Positions 1 through 8,128 of a DNA stretch of 16,199 bases are shown one piece after another. The stretch comes from Victivallis vadensis (GTDB lineage Bacteria > Verrucomicrobiota > Lentisphaeria > Victivallales > GWF2-50-93): positions 1-16,199 of the forward strand of contig DYRX01000021.1 in the NCBI GenBank assembly GCA_020718525.1, written 5' to 3'. The position numbers and the translations under genes are program-made. Position 1 is the stretch's first letter; every line of letters starts with the position of its first letter. Under the pieces are notes generated by a model. That model had not been told where the DNA came from and did no database searches. It was given only the letters and a program-made list of their open reading frames with translations.

Positions 1-150
1 TGGTAATTGGAAATGATTTATTATTCAAGTGTATTACGATTAGTATTTAAGGGACAGGACACTAGGAGTTGCTCGTTCCTAGAACAAGGGATAAACGTGT
101 GTAGTTTACTGAATGCGTACTGCTGAAGGCACGCTGTTCCCTCCACCGCC
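1..150. other. AT-rich intergenic region downstream of aas
   Basis: No gene is visible. The first 55 or so bases are AT-rich and could belong to the control region of a gene off the left edge, but no confident promoter pair was found. A 6-bp stem (CTAGGA at 62-67 with TCCTAG at 77-82, 9-base loop) is followed by no U-run on either strand, so it is not a standard intrinsic terminator. Positions 104-121 hold the half-copy of the palindromic repeat listed separately. How aas transcription ends is not evident from the sequence. Confidence 0.5.
104..121. repeat. Half-copy of the 18-bp palindromic arm
   Basis: These 18 bases match the reverse complement of the left arm of the palindrome at 4424-4466 at 17 of 18 positions, and its right arm at 16 of 18. 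The base-pairing partner arm is mostly degenerate here; only TAAAC at 92-96 remains, across a 7-base GT-rich spacer. It lies 30 bases past the aas stop codon. The identity was read by eye. Confidence 0.6.
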
Positions 151-3100
151 CTAGAGGACGCAATTGGCAAGCTCCTTGAGTTTCTTGAGGTCTAGCTTTC
201 CTGAGCCCAGAATTGGCAGAGCATCAATTTTAATGAAATTTTCCGCCTTTGGAATCCAGAGATTGGGCAGTCCGGACTCCTTTCTGAGCTTTTCGGCGAG
301 GACTTCGGCATCAAGATTTCCGGCGACATGAAGAACGATCAGTTTTTCGCCCTTTTTTTCATCTGGGACGGAGCAGACTGCCGCCATTCTTGTTTCCGGA
401 TCGAGGATTTTGTTTATGGCGGCCTCGACTAGTTCGTGCGGCACCATTTCTCCGCCGATTTTGCTGAACCTGGAGAGGCGTCCAGTTATGAATATTCTGC
501 CCTCAAGGTTCATCTTAGCGATGTCGCCGGTGTTGTACCATCCATCTTTTAGGACTTCTGCAGTTTTTTCCGGATCACCGAGATAGCCCTGCATGACATT
601 GGGACCTTTTACAAGCATAAGTCCTTCTCTGTCATGTGGAAGCACATTTCCTGTCTCCGGATCCACTATTTTTACGGAAATGCCGGGCATAGGTGCGCCG
701 ATGCTTCCTTTGGGTCCCGCGCATGTGCCAAGCTCGAGTATGGAGTTGCCTACGTTGATGCTTACGACAGGAGAAAGCTCGGTGCATCCGAAGCCCTCGA
801 TCGGCTCGATTCCGAAGTTTTCCTTGAAAGCCTTTGCAAGCTCCTCGCGCATTTTTTCGGCGCCGACGATTACAAGCCTGAGGGATTTGAACTGTTCCGG
901 GCGGCATTTCCTCATGTATGATTGAAGGAAGGTCGGCGTAGCTATGAGAAAGCTAAGCTTCTGCTCTTCGATCAGTTTTCCAGTTGCAGAGGAGTCGAGA
1001 GGATTGGGCAGATAGACGACTTTTATTCCTGTCATCAGGGGAAGCCAGAAGCTGGTGGTGAATCCGAAGGAATGGAAGAGCGGGAGGTTTCCTAGAAGCG
1101 AGTCGCGCCTGGCGTCGAGTCCGACAATTCTCCAGAACGAATAGATGTCGCTGTTGATGTTGTGATGCGAAAGCATGACTCCTTTGGGCGAGCCCGAGCT
1201 TCCGCTCGAGAAGAGCAGAACTGCTGTCCCATAGACGTTCCTGTGGCTCTTCGGCGCAAGGAGATTCATGAATTCCTGATGCGGCATGATCGCCGCGAGG
1301 AGAGACCAGACCAGAATTTCTGGCTTTCCAATTTCCGTTGCGAGATCTTCAAGAAAGACCATTTCAGGCCGTTTTGGAATGCCGAGTTTTTCGAGAACCA
1401 GCCTGCTTGTGAGTATGCAATCGAGCTCTGCCTTTTTCACCGCGTCGTCCATTGCGGCGGCGGAGGCGGTGTAGTTGAGCATTGCCGGCACTTTATCTGC
1501 AAGCATGACGCCCAGAATCGCGGCTGCGCCTGGAATCGAGTTGGGCATAAGTATCCCGACATATGGTGACTGTCCGGAGCTCAATTTGCGTATCCGCCTG
1601 CTGAGAACTGCACCCCTTACAAGCAGTTCAAAATTTCTGATTGACTTTCCGCTCTGGTCGAAAAACGATCTCCTGAACGGATGGCGCCTCGTCATTTTTG
1701 CAAACTGATAGTGCACGGGTCTTTCCTCGTCTCTCGGCTCCATCTCAGTCTCGGAAGCGAGCTCCGAGATGATCTGCCGTAGACTGAACGGATCAATGTC
1801 CTTTTGGACGGCCTTGCCGATTGTTACTGATGCCGGATGAGGGAGCTCCATCGGCATTCTGACCCTGATTTTTCCATAGTAGTAGCTGAAAATGCTCCCC
1901 CAGATAAGTCCAAGGCGCACGGGAATGATCGGGACGTCAAGATCCGGCGGAATCATCCTCGAGAAGCCTCTCTTGAATTCGTCCATCAGGCCGTTTCTCG
2001 TCAGTTTTCCCTCGGGAAAAATGCAGACGACATCTCCGTTTCTGAGAGCCTCGTGCGTCTTTTCGATTGCCTGCGCCATAGCCTTTGGGGTTCCTGGCGA
2101 CGGAACTGGAATGACACCGCCGAGCTTGACAATTGGGTTGATCAGAGGATGGACATAGTAGTCCGAATGCATGATGAAGCGGACAAGCCGCGAACTGCAA
2201 GCGGTTATGAGAAGTGCGTCAACAAAGGACACATGGTTCGAGACGAGAAGCGCGGGACCGCTCTCCGGAATGTTGTTCTCCCCTCTTATCTTTATTTTGT
2301 AAACGCTGTGCGTCAGGAGGACGACGATGAACCTTGCGGTAAGCTCGGGAAGGATTCGCGCCGCATAGACAGTTACGAGCACTGTGAGAAGCGCGAGAGA
2401 GAGGAAGATGCGGTCGGGGCTGATCTTAAAACAAAATGAGCTGACAATATTTTTTGCCGTGCATTCATGGTCCCCGCCGGACGTGAGGAGAAACATGAGC
2501 AGTCCCGAGAGGAGTATCGAGGAGAAGCACAGTACATTTGCGTTTGCGATGATGGTTCCTCTGCAGACAGGATCGCTCTTCTGCTGGAGATACGCCCTGA
2601 GCGGAATGATGAAGAATCCGCCGAAGATCCCAAGGAGAAATATGTGCAGATTCAGCCATGGGTAGAAGATTGTTGACAAAGGCGCAGGAAGATTGACTGG
2701 AGAGCCGGGCAGCAGGGCACAAAGGACAAGGAAAATGGAAACGCCTGCCGCGCCTATGGGGACTAGTCCAAGCTCCACTTTGCGTCCGGAAAGCCTGCCG
2801 GCGAAATAGCATCCGGCACCCATGCCGATGGCAAGGCAGAACTGGAGCAGGCCGAGAGCCGCGTCAGAACTCATTCCGAGCGAGAATTTTCCATAGACCA
2901 GCAAAAGGGACTGCACCGCAGTTCCCATTCCTACAAAATATGCGTCGCCTAGTATTGAAAGAAATACTGCCTTTTTTTTTCTTATGAGCGCGAAGCCCTC
3001 CACATATTGCCTGAAAATATTCCAGTCCCATTTTGAGTCGGGGGCGGAAGGCAGTCCGGGAATTATTCTCATTGAAAAGATGAAGCCTAGAAGAGAAATC

Positions 3101-3666
3101 GCGGAAAGAACAAGCCCGCAGTCCCTGAGATTAGGAAAAGCCGACTTGATGAGTATGCCAAGACTCATGCCCATGATGACCGCGAACATGGTCAGCATGC
3201 CGGAAATCCCATTCACACGTGAAATCAGTTTCTCTGAAAAATTTTCCGGAAGAATTCCATTGTATGCCGGGCTGAAAAAACAGCTCTGCGCCGCCATGAA
3301 GAACATTATGAAGGCGAGTGGCCAGACTCCCCAGTCTGCGAATTTCGCAAACGCCAGAGTTCCCGCAAGCATGATCAGCAGTTCGGCAAATTTCGCCAGG
3401 ACTAGAACATTGCGCTTTGAGAATCTGTCGGCAAGATAGCCTGCGAGAGATGGAATGCTGATGAAAGGCAATGCGTAGGCGACGGTTATAAATGCCAGGA
3501 GGGCCGTGTTCTCTCCGTAGGAAGCGGTTGCTGCGCTCGCGGCAAGTACTACTATTATCTTGTAGGCGTGATCGTTGAAAACGCCGAGAAACTGGGTCAT
3601 GACTATGGGAAGAAGAATCTTCCAGAATCTTTGCTCGCCTCCAGGCTGGCCATATACCGTACTCAC
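151..3666 (-). CDS. aas: LplT-PlsC-Aas fusion: lysophospholipid transporter / acyltransferase / acyl-ACP synthetase
   Basis: This 1171-residue protein joins three activities. Residues about 15-440 form a major-facilitator domain resembling the lysophospholipid flippase LplT (NDHAYK near residue 31, LADRFSKRN near 78). Residues about 450-620 are a PlsC-type acyltransferase with the NH-x4-D box (H478, D483) and FPEG at 550-553. Residues about 660-1171 are an adenylate-forming acyl-ACP synthetase with the P-loop SSGSSGSPKG (820-829), GFGCTE (958-963), TGD (1046-1048), the GRLSRFSKIGGE hinge (1062-1073) and the C-terminal lysine K1157. By homology with E. coli LplT and Aas it should flip lysophospholipids (chiefly lyso-PE) across the inner membrane and re-acylate them with ATP-activated fatty acid. 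All catalytic boxes are intact. The start is GTG, about 10 bases after GAGGTG. It follows the M50 gene by 69 bases and is probably co-transcribed with it. Confidence 0.93.
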   Translation of the reverse strand: MSTVYGQPGGEQRFWKILLPIVMTQFLGVFNDHAYKIIVVLAASAATASYGENTALLAFITVAYALPFISIPSLAGYLADRFSKRNVLVLAKFAELLIMLAGTLAFAKFADWGVWPLAFIMFFMAAQSCFFSPAYNGILPENFSEKLISRVNGISGMLTMFAVIMGMSLGILIKSAFPNLRDCGLVLSAISLLGFIFSMRIIPGLPSAPDSKWDWNIFRQYVEGFALIRKKKAVFLSILGDAYFVGMGTAVQSLLLVYGKFSLGMSSDAALGLLQFCLAIGMGAGCYFAGRLSGRKVELGLVPIGAAGVSIFLVLCALLPGSPVNLPAPLSTIFYPWLNLHIFLLGIFGGFFIIPLRAYLQQKSDPVCRGTIIANANVLCFSSILLSGLLMFLLTSGGDHECTAKNIVSSFCFKISPDRIFLSLALLTVLVTVYAARILPELTARFIVVLLTHSVYKIKIRGENNIPESGPALLVSNHVSFVDALLITACSSRLVRFIMHSDYYVHPLINPIVKLGGVIPVPSPGTPKAMAQAIEKTHEALRNGDVVCIFPEGKLTRNGLMDEFKRGFSRMIPPDLDVPIIPVRLGLIWGSIFSYYYGKIRVRMPMELPHPASVTIGKAVQKDIDPFSLRQIISELASETEMEPRDEERPVHYQFAKMTRRHPFRRSFFDQSGKSIRNFELLVRGAVLSRRIRKLSSGQSPYVGILMPNSIPGAAAILGVMLADKVPAMLNYTASAAAMDDAVKKAELDCILTSRLVLEKLGIPKRPEMVFLEDLATEIGKPEILVWSLLAAIMPHQEFMNLLAPKSHRNVYGTAVLLFSSGSSGSPKGVMLSHHNINSDIYSFWRIVGLDARRDSLLGNLPLFHSFGFTTSFWLPLMTGIKVVYLPNPLDSSATGKLIEEQKLSFLIATPTFLQSYMRKCRPEQFKSLRLVIVGAEKMREELAKAFKENFGIEPIEGFGCTELSPVVSINVGNSILELGTCAGPKGSIGAPMPGISVKIVDPETGNVLPHDREGLMLVKGPNVMQGYLGDPEKTAEVLKDGWYNTGDIAKMNLEGRIFITGRLSRFSKIGGEMVPHELVEAAINKILDPETRMAAVCSVPDEKKGEKLIVLHVAGNLDAEVLAEKLRKESGLPNLWIPKAENFIKIDALPILGSGKLDLKKLKELANCVL

Positions 3667-3735
3667 AAGCTGCCCCCACCTCGAATCTTTGTCAATTTCA
3701 CCGTTATCCGACAGACATGTTTCGAGAAATAAAAA

Positions 3736-4371
3736 TCAAAGGAAAAATGCCAGAAGTCTGAGAAATTCGGCAGTGATTCCGAATCCGAGCTTTTGAATCT
3801 TGTCAAAGCTAAGAAAAACAAACATGAAGAGAAGGAAGATCATTGCGTTGCGGAATTCGCTGTTCAATCTGTATATGCTTGGAAAGAGATAGGAAAAGAT
3901 GGAAAAGCCGTCAAGTATGGGAATCGGCATCATGTTGAAGATAAAGAGGATAGCGTTGAAGGATGCTCCCAGAAAAAAGAAGGCAAACGCAGAATTCTTA
4001 AGAGTTCCGGAAACTTTGGCTTCGGCTATTGCGCAGAGGATTGAAAAGAGGAGAAAGAGGAGGAGGTTTGCGAGCGGACCTGCGAAGGCGACGAGTGCCG
4101 AGCTGTATTTGTGCCTCATCTTGCGGGGGTTGACAGGAACGGAGCCCCAGCTTATCCCCAGCAGGAGGAGCATGATGAGAGAAAGAGCTCCCATCTGCTT
4201 GAGCGGGTTGAGAGTCAGATGTCCAAGCATGGCGGCGGTGTCGTCGCCTTCCCGGAGAGCCATCCAGGCATGGGCGTATTCGTGACAGCATATCGAGAAG
4301 ACGACAAGCGTCACGACCATGAAGAAGAAGCTGGGGCTTTCAAAGAGGGTCGCTATAAACAAATTGCCCAC
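3736..4371 (-). CDS. Site-2 protease family membrane metalloprotease (M50)
   Basis: This 211-residue polytopic protein carries the two signatures of the M50/S2P family: HEYAH (HExxH zinc-binding helix, residues 30-34) inside the first hydrophobic segment, and NMMPIPILDG (residues 146-155), whose D154 is the third zinc ligand. About five or six membrane segments are apparent. The size fits the compact group without PDZ or CBS domains. Such proteases cleave membrane-embedded substrates; the substrate cannot be told from the sequence. The start is GTG, forced by an in-frame TAA two codons upstream; the next ATG (M18) would cut into the zinc-binding helix region. Its ribosome binding site is weak. 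It lies between the NIF3-like gene (167-base gap holding a palindrome) and aas. An anti-sigma-cleaving role for the ECF system some 9 kb away is conceivable but unsupported. Confidence 0.9.
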   Translation of the reverse strand: MGNLFIATLFESPSFFFMVVTLVVFSICCHEYAHAWMALREGDDTAAMLGHLTLNPLKQMGALSLIMLLLLGISWGSVPVNPRKMRHKYSSALVAFAGPLANLLLFLLFSILCAIAEAKVSGTLKNSAFAFFFLGASFNAILFIFNMMPIPILDGFSIFSYLFPSIYRLNSEFRNAMIFLLFMFVFLSFDKIQKLGFGITAEFLRLLAFFL

Positions 4372-4423
4372 CTTTTATGACGCGGTAAAGGATTTTACAA
4401 AACATGAAAAAGTCCATACACCA

Positions 4424-4466
4424 AGTACGTATTCAGTAAACTGTGTTCGTTTACTGGATCCGTACT
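4424..4466. repeat. 18+7+18 imperfect palindrome between the NIF3-like and M50 genes
   Basis: The left arm (4424-4441) and right arm (4449-4466) are complementary at 16 of 18 positions around a 7-base loop (TGTGTTC). The two mismatches are in the middle of the arms. The element lies 73 bases past the NIF3-like stop and 53 bases before the M50 start. No U-tract follows on the minus strand, so it is not a classical intrinsic terminator. A near-identical half-arm at 104-121 suggests a dispersed REP-like element or an mRNA-processing or stabilising hairpin. Confidence 0.7.
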
Positions 4467-4538
4467 ACCGACGAGGCGGTGGCTCGATCCAAAGCAGTCG
4501 GGCTAGAACGCCACGTGTCAACAGCTTCAGCGAAAAAA

Positions 4539-4946
4539 TCAGACTTGCTGTCCTGCCGGGGGCGCATTTTCGTCGGAGTTCTGCGGAAGCTCCTCATCGT
4601 CGTCTTCCTCTTCGCAGGCTTCGACCGGGTCTGCCATGAAGACCTTCCAATACTGGTATGCCGGCATTTCGTAGGGGTGCGAATCTTTGAGGGCTTCGAT
4701 CACCTTGGAAATGCAGTCCTCGGAGACAACGAGTTCTACTTTGACTTCTGCGACGGTTTCGATGCTGTTTTTGTTGCCGATGAAGGGAGAGCTTCCCTCG
4801 CAGGGGCGGAACTGGCCTTTGCCGCTGGTCTGCCATGAACAGCAGTCGTAGTTGCCCATTCTCCCGGCACCAGCCTCGAAAATTGCCATCTTCACTTTTT
4901 CCGTATGGGTGTCCGGAACATAAAATTCAAGCTTATAGCCTTCCAT
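4539..4946 (-). CDS. NIF3/YqfO-like small domain protein
   Basis: This 135-residue protein resembles the free-standing form of the PII-like insert domain of NIF3/YqfO. The core (residues 1-103) shows features I recall from that group: YKLEFYVPDTH at the start, the GAGRMGNYDCCSW segment (26-38), GQFRP (44-48) and HPYEMPAY (90-97). Its biochemical role is not established; a metal- or small-ligand-binding regulatory function is usually guessed from the fold. Beyond residue 103 there is a strongly acidic, low-complexity tail (CEEEDDDEEL and on) that I do not associate with the family. ATG at 4946 is chosen because GGAGG sits 7 bases upstream and homology begins there; the in-frame ORF could extend to 4985 but would swallow the ribosome binding site. 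It lies 163 bases after the permease, with a possible promoter of its own. Confidence 0.85.
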   Translation of the reverse strand: MEGYKLEFYVPDTHTEKVKMAIFEAGAGRMGNYDCCSWQTSGKGQFRPCEGSSPFIGNKNSIETVAEVKVELVVSEDCISKVIEALKDSHPYEMPAYQYWKVFMADPVEACEEEDDDEELPQNSDENAPPAGQQV

Positions 4947-5011
4947 CTGAGAACCTCCATTTGACTTAAGACCGTTTAAGAACAATTCTGAGCCGGATAA
5001 TCTAGCGTATG

Positions 5012-5041
5012 ATGATAAATATGAAAGGGGGGCGAGCTCAA
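5012..5041 (-). promoter_or_regulatory. Possible sigma-70 promoter for the NIF3-like gene
   Basis: Read on the minus strand, TTGAGC (5036-5041) is followed after 18 bases by TATCAT (5012-5017), 4/6 and 5/6 matches to the consensus. This would start transcription near 5005, about 60 bases before the ATG. Pattern only; the spacing is at the upper limit and AT-rich intergenic DNA gives such matches by chance. Confidence 0.3.
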
Positions 5042-5109
5042 TATTATGCTTTTTTTCTCATGATGATTCCGATGACAGCGAGGAGAGATGGGAGTTCGGA
5101 GCTAAATGT

Positions 5110-7353
5110 TCAGCTCATCAGATCGGCTTCGCCGCTTGAGCGGACAAAGAGGATGGGAGGCATATTGCGGGAGAGTTCAGTTGCGGAATTGAGATACTTT
5201 TCGTTGAGATCGTCGCTTTCCGGCACTTTGAATCCTAGGAAGATCATGCTTGATTTGCCAGATTCCTTTCTTAAAATTTCTGAAAACGGCAGGTTTTCAG
5301 AAATTATCTTGACATCCGCCTCAATTCTGGCGGAATCTATGAGCGCCTGCATGCCTTTTCTGTCCATTTCCTGATCTGACTCTTCGGATACCTGCCTCAA
5401 TATGCGGATTTTCTTTGTTTTCCACATGCTGTTTCTATTTAGAAGATAGGCGAGGATCAGCATGAGAGAGCCATTGCCGTATCCCCTCCACCAGATGTCA
5501 ATGAAACCGCTGTGATGTCTGACATAGTGGAGATTGTTGAAATTCATCGGTACAATGACGCTTTTTCCGCTTTTAATAATTGTTCTGACTATGCGTATGA
5601 AGCGGTCCGCGCCGCTTGATTTGTCATACTCGATCATAAAAATATTCGACTTGAGCGGACCGAAGGACTGCGCCTGGATGAAGATGGGCAAGGCATTTTC
5701 CATGTCCTCGCAGAGGATCAGCTCTGGAAAAAGGCTTGGAGTTGCCCTGCCAAAATGTTTTTTAAGTGCGGCGATCTCCTTTTCGCGGTCAGAGCCTTTG
5801 GGAATCCCGCTTTCCTGCTCAAATTTGGCGAGGCTGACAAGCCCCCTGCCGCTCTCGAGGAGGACTGCGAGTTCCGCAAGCATTCCGTGGTGCTGGGATT
5901 TTCCCTCGGACAGCACGGTGATCGTTGGTCTCCAATTCTTTGAGTGAACTGGCAGTGCCGCCAATTGGATGAGGCTCTGTCTCAGGCGCGAATAGACGAA
6001 GCCCCTTCTTGCGTCGCCAAAGCTGACTTCGAGTTCGCTTTTGCGCAGGTATAGAAATATTGCTAAAATCAGTGCCATGGCGATTGCGGAGGCATAGACG
6101 TTTATAAGCAGGGCGCATGCGACACAGGCAATAATTCCATAGAGGGAGAATGACCAATGGAAGAGCTTGAATTTTGGACGGAAAGATGGGTTAGATCCGA
6201 AGGACTCGACAAATGCCGCGACGTTGATCATCGCGTAGGTAAAAAGAAAGCACATGGTTGCGATCTCGGCGGTGATGTTGAGCACCGGACTCATGTTGTC
6301 GGAGGAAACTCCTTTCATGCCGGCCCAGACAAGCACGGCGGCGGCAATGGCGAATGTTAGGATTGCCGCTCTTCTAGGCTCGTTGCTGACACCCTCTCCC
6401 TTCGCAAAAATATCAAAGGCGCGAATGATCTTGTCGCTTGAAAATGCCTGGAGAACCCTCGGGGCGCAGAGGGAGAGCCCCATGGCAGTGGAGATTGTCG
6501 CCGCAGAAACGCCTGCTGTCACGAGCCAGCCAAGACCGAATATAGAATTTTCGACCAGGACCGTATATGGTTTTGAGACAAGGTCGGATCGGGAGAAGGA
6601 ACCGGCGCATACGAGGAACTGCGCGTAGTAGGTTAAAAACGCCACAAAGACGGCGGCAATGATTCCGAGCGGAATGGATTTTGCCGGATTTTTTAGATCC
6701 CCTGACATGTTTACGCCCGCCATCATTCCTGTTGCGGCAGGAAAATAAAGGGCGAAAAGGATGAACATGTTCGAGTTGCCAGACGGCTCTACGTTCTCAA
6801 TCAGCCTTTCCATCGAAAAATGCGAGAATGCGCCTGACATGAACGCGAAGATACCGAGAAAAAGCACTATGAAAACGATGAACTGGAATTTCATGGCGAT
6901 GTCTGCGCCGGAAAGAGTTATGGCGAAAATGAGTCCTCCGCTGACAAGGAGAATCGCCATGTAATGAGGCTTCAGGATTGAGACATCGTTGACAAGTGCC
7001 TCAGCGAAGCCGCAGATGTTGAACGGAATGGAAAGGGTCTGCGCGAAAAATAGGGTTATGCCGATCGAGCCACCGAAGCCGGGGCCCAGCGAGCGGCTTA
7101 TGAGATAATAGACTCCGCCCCCGCGCACAGGGGTGTTTGTCGAAAGCGCTGAAATCGAGAGCGCTGTTGAAATTGTTATGCTTGTGGCGACAGACAATAT
7201 GATGAGCGAAGCGTCTAGCCCCGCCTCTCCAAGCACATAGTTTGCCCTCAGAAACAATATTGCGCCAAAGATGGTCAGTATGGAAGGAAGGAACACGCCC
7301 TGAAATGTGCCGAAATTGTTGCCTTTCGGGACAAGAGCGTTTCTCAGATTCAT
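5110..7353 (-). CDS. SLC12-type cation-chloride cotransporter family permease
   Basis: This 747-residue membrane protein matches the cation-chloride cotransporter branch (SLC12, TC 2.A.30) of the APC superfamily. Residues about 15-440 form the transport core, with GVFLPSILTIFGAILFLR (19-36) in TM1, GGGVYYLISRSLGPGFGG (78-95) entering TM3, and a TGMMAGVNMSGDLKNPAKSI stretch (208-227) typical of TM6. The remaining 300 or so residues are a soluble domain containing GFIDIWWRGYGNGSLMLILAYLLNR in segments from residue 616, the counterpart of the IDVWW...DGGL motif in the eukaryotic K-Cl and Na-K-Cl carrier C-termini. Transported ions cannot be read with certainty; K+/Cl- symport or amino-acid transport are the options. 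The ATG lies in an ATGA overlap with the upstream DUF302 gene, so translation is probably coupled. No intrinsic terminator is visible after the stop. Confidence 0.9.
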   Translation of the reverse strand: MNLRNALVPKGNNFGTFQGVFLPSILTIFGAILFLRANYVLGEAGLDASLIILSVATSITISTALSISALSTNTPVRGGGVYYLISRSLGPGFGGSIGITLFFAQTLSIPFNICGFAEALVNDVSILKPHYMAILLVSGGLIFAITLSGADIAMKFQFIVFIVLFLGIFAFMSGAFSHFSMERLIENVEPSGNSNMFILFALYFPAATGMMAGVNMSGDLKNPAKSIPLGIIAAVFVAFLTYYAQFLVCAGSFSRSDLVSKPYTVLVENSIFGLGWLVTAGVSAATISTAMGLSLCAPRVLQAFSSDKIIRAFDIFAKGEGVSNEPRRAAILTFAIAAAVLVWAGMKGVSSDNMSPVLNITAEIATMCFLFTYAMINVAAFVESFGSNPSFRPKFKLFHWSFSLYGIIACVACALLINVYASAIAMALILAIFLYLRKSELEVSFGDARRGFVYSRLRQSLIQLAALPVHSKNWRPTITVLSEGKSQHHGMLAELAVLLESGRGLVSLAKFEQESGIPKGSDREKEIAALKKHFGRATPSLFPELILCEDMENALPIFIQAQSFGPLKSNIFMIEYDKSSGADRFIRIVRTIIKSGKSVIVPMNFNNLHYVRHHSGFIDIWWRGYGNGSLMLILAYLLNRNSMWKTKKIRILRQVSEESDQEMDRKGMQALIDSARIEADVKIISENLPFSEILRKESGKSSMIFLGFKVPESDDLNEKYLNSATELSRNMPPILFVRSSGEADLMS

Positions 7354-7847
7354 TCCACGGCGTTCCTTATTATCTCCTCCTGTTCCGGGGCTATTTTAGA
7401 CGCGAAGATGCGTCCTGCCGAACCACCAAGAATGATGCCGAGAAGCCTCGTGTCAAGCCTGCTCAGATAAGTTTTTCCATCGGCTTTTGTGTAGACTGCA
7501 AGCGTGCACGGAATTATGGCGGAAGTTTTTTTCGAATCCGGATCGTCCACAAGAGACTGGGCATATTTCAGATTGCAGAGCGAGATTTGAACGACGGGAG
7601 AGGAGTCTGAGCATTTTGGAAGCACGCATGCGGGCTTCTTCGCCTGCCATCCAGCGGCTCTCGCGCTGTCGGCGATTATCCTGGCCGAGTCCGGACTGCC
7701 AGCGCGGCATGGATATTCTCTGATGAGAGCGTATCTCAGATAGAGCACCAGGAACACGAAAACGACAATCCCCCCCCACAACGCGCCAGCAAAGAAGGCG
7801 GCAAAGAATTTTCTGCGGGGAAAGGGGTTTGTCTTGTCGCAGTTCAC
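7350..7847 (-). CDS. Membrane-anchored DUF302-family protein
   Basis: This is a 165-residue protein with one N-terminal hydrophobic segment (about 13-39), preceded by basic residues (RRK) and followed by a charged region, as expected for an anchor with the rest outside the inner membrane. Residues about 85-163 resemble DUF302 (PF03625): a LPCTLAVYTK-like strand (IIPCTLAVYTKADGK, 111-125), LSRLDTRLLG, then a terminal helix. The family's function is not known. Cysteines at 74, 79, 91 and 114 fall in the extracytoplasmic part and could bind metal or form disulfides (inference). The start is GTG, 7 bases past the rpmB stop, with only a distant AAAGG; no in-frame ATG precedes the membrane segment. 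It ends in an ATGA overlap with the SLC12-type permease, so the two may work together. Confidence 0.8.
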   Translation of the reverse strand: MNCDKTNPFPRRKFFAAFFAGALWGGIVVFVFLVLYLRYALIREYPCRAGSPDSARIIADSARAAGWQAKKPACVLPKCSDSSPVVQISLCNLKYAQSLVDDPDSKKTSAIIPCTLAVYTKADGKTYLSRLDTRLLGIILGGSAGRIFASKIAPEQEEIIRNAVE

Positions 7848-7854
7848 ATCGGAA

Positions 7855-8082
7855 TCAGGCCTTTGTAATTTTGTCCGACTTGATGCATCGTGTGCAGACC
7901 TTGATGGTCTTGACCGACTTCCCGTCTTTGACGCGCACAGTCTGCAGGTTCGGGCTGAAAATTCTGGTGTTGTTCTTGACGACGTGCATTCCTATTCCGC
8001 CCTTTTTCTTGGCGAGTCCGCGTCTGACAACCGTTCCGCCGACAACTTTAGTTTTTCCGCATATTTCACAGACCTTGCTCAT
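7855..8082 (-). CDS. rpmB: 50S ribosomal protein L28
   Basis: This 75-residue protein starts SKVCEICGK and contains NTRIFSPNLQTV and a C-terminal CTRC, the standard layout of bacterial L28, a structural protein of the large ribosomal subunit. The paired cysteines (CEIC at residues 5-8, CTRC near 66-69) mark the zinc-binding (C+) form. ATG at 8082 is chosen because AAGGAG lies 8 bases upstream; the open frame runs to 8163 but would enter the tRNA gene. It is 46 bases downstream of tRNA-Lys on the same strand, and DUF302 starts 7 bases after its stop. L33 (rpmG), a frequent neighbour elsewhere, is not here. Confidence 0.97.
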   Translation of the reverse strand: MSKVCEICGKTKVVGGTVVRRGLAKKKGGIGMHVVKNNTRIFSPNLQTVRVKDGKSVKTIKVCTRCIKSDKITKA

Positions 8083-8128
8083 CTCCGCGACTCCTTGATG
8101 GATTATATGAAAATTCTCTGAAAAACAA

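Noticed and set aside
62..82. 6-bp stem-loop as a terminator for aas
   Set aside because: No U-run follows on the minus-strand transcript and the stem is short.
1837..2439. Plus-strand open frame of 200 codons inside aas
   Set aside because: It is antisense to the MFS/acyltransferase part of aas, shows no family features and an odd composition; it is a shadow of the real reading frame.
4516..4521. Perfect TTGACA on the minus strand upstream of the M50 gene
   Set aside because: No -10-like hexamer occurs 15-19 bases downstream.
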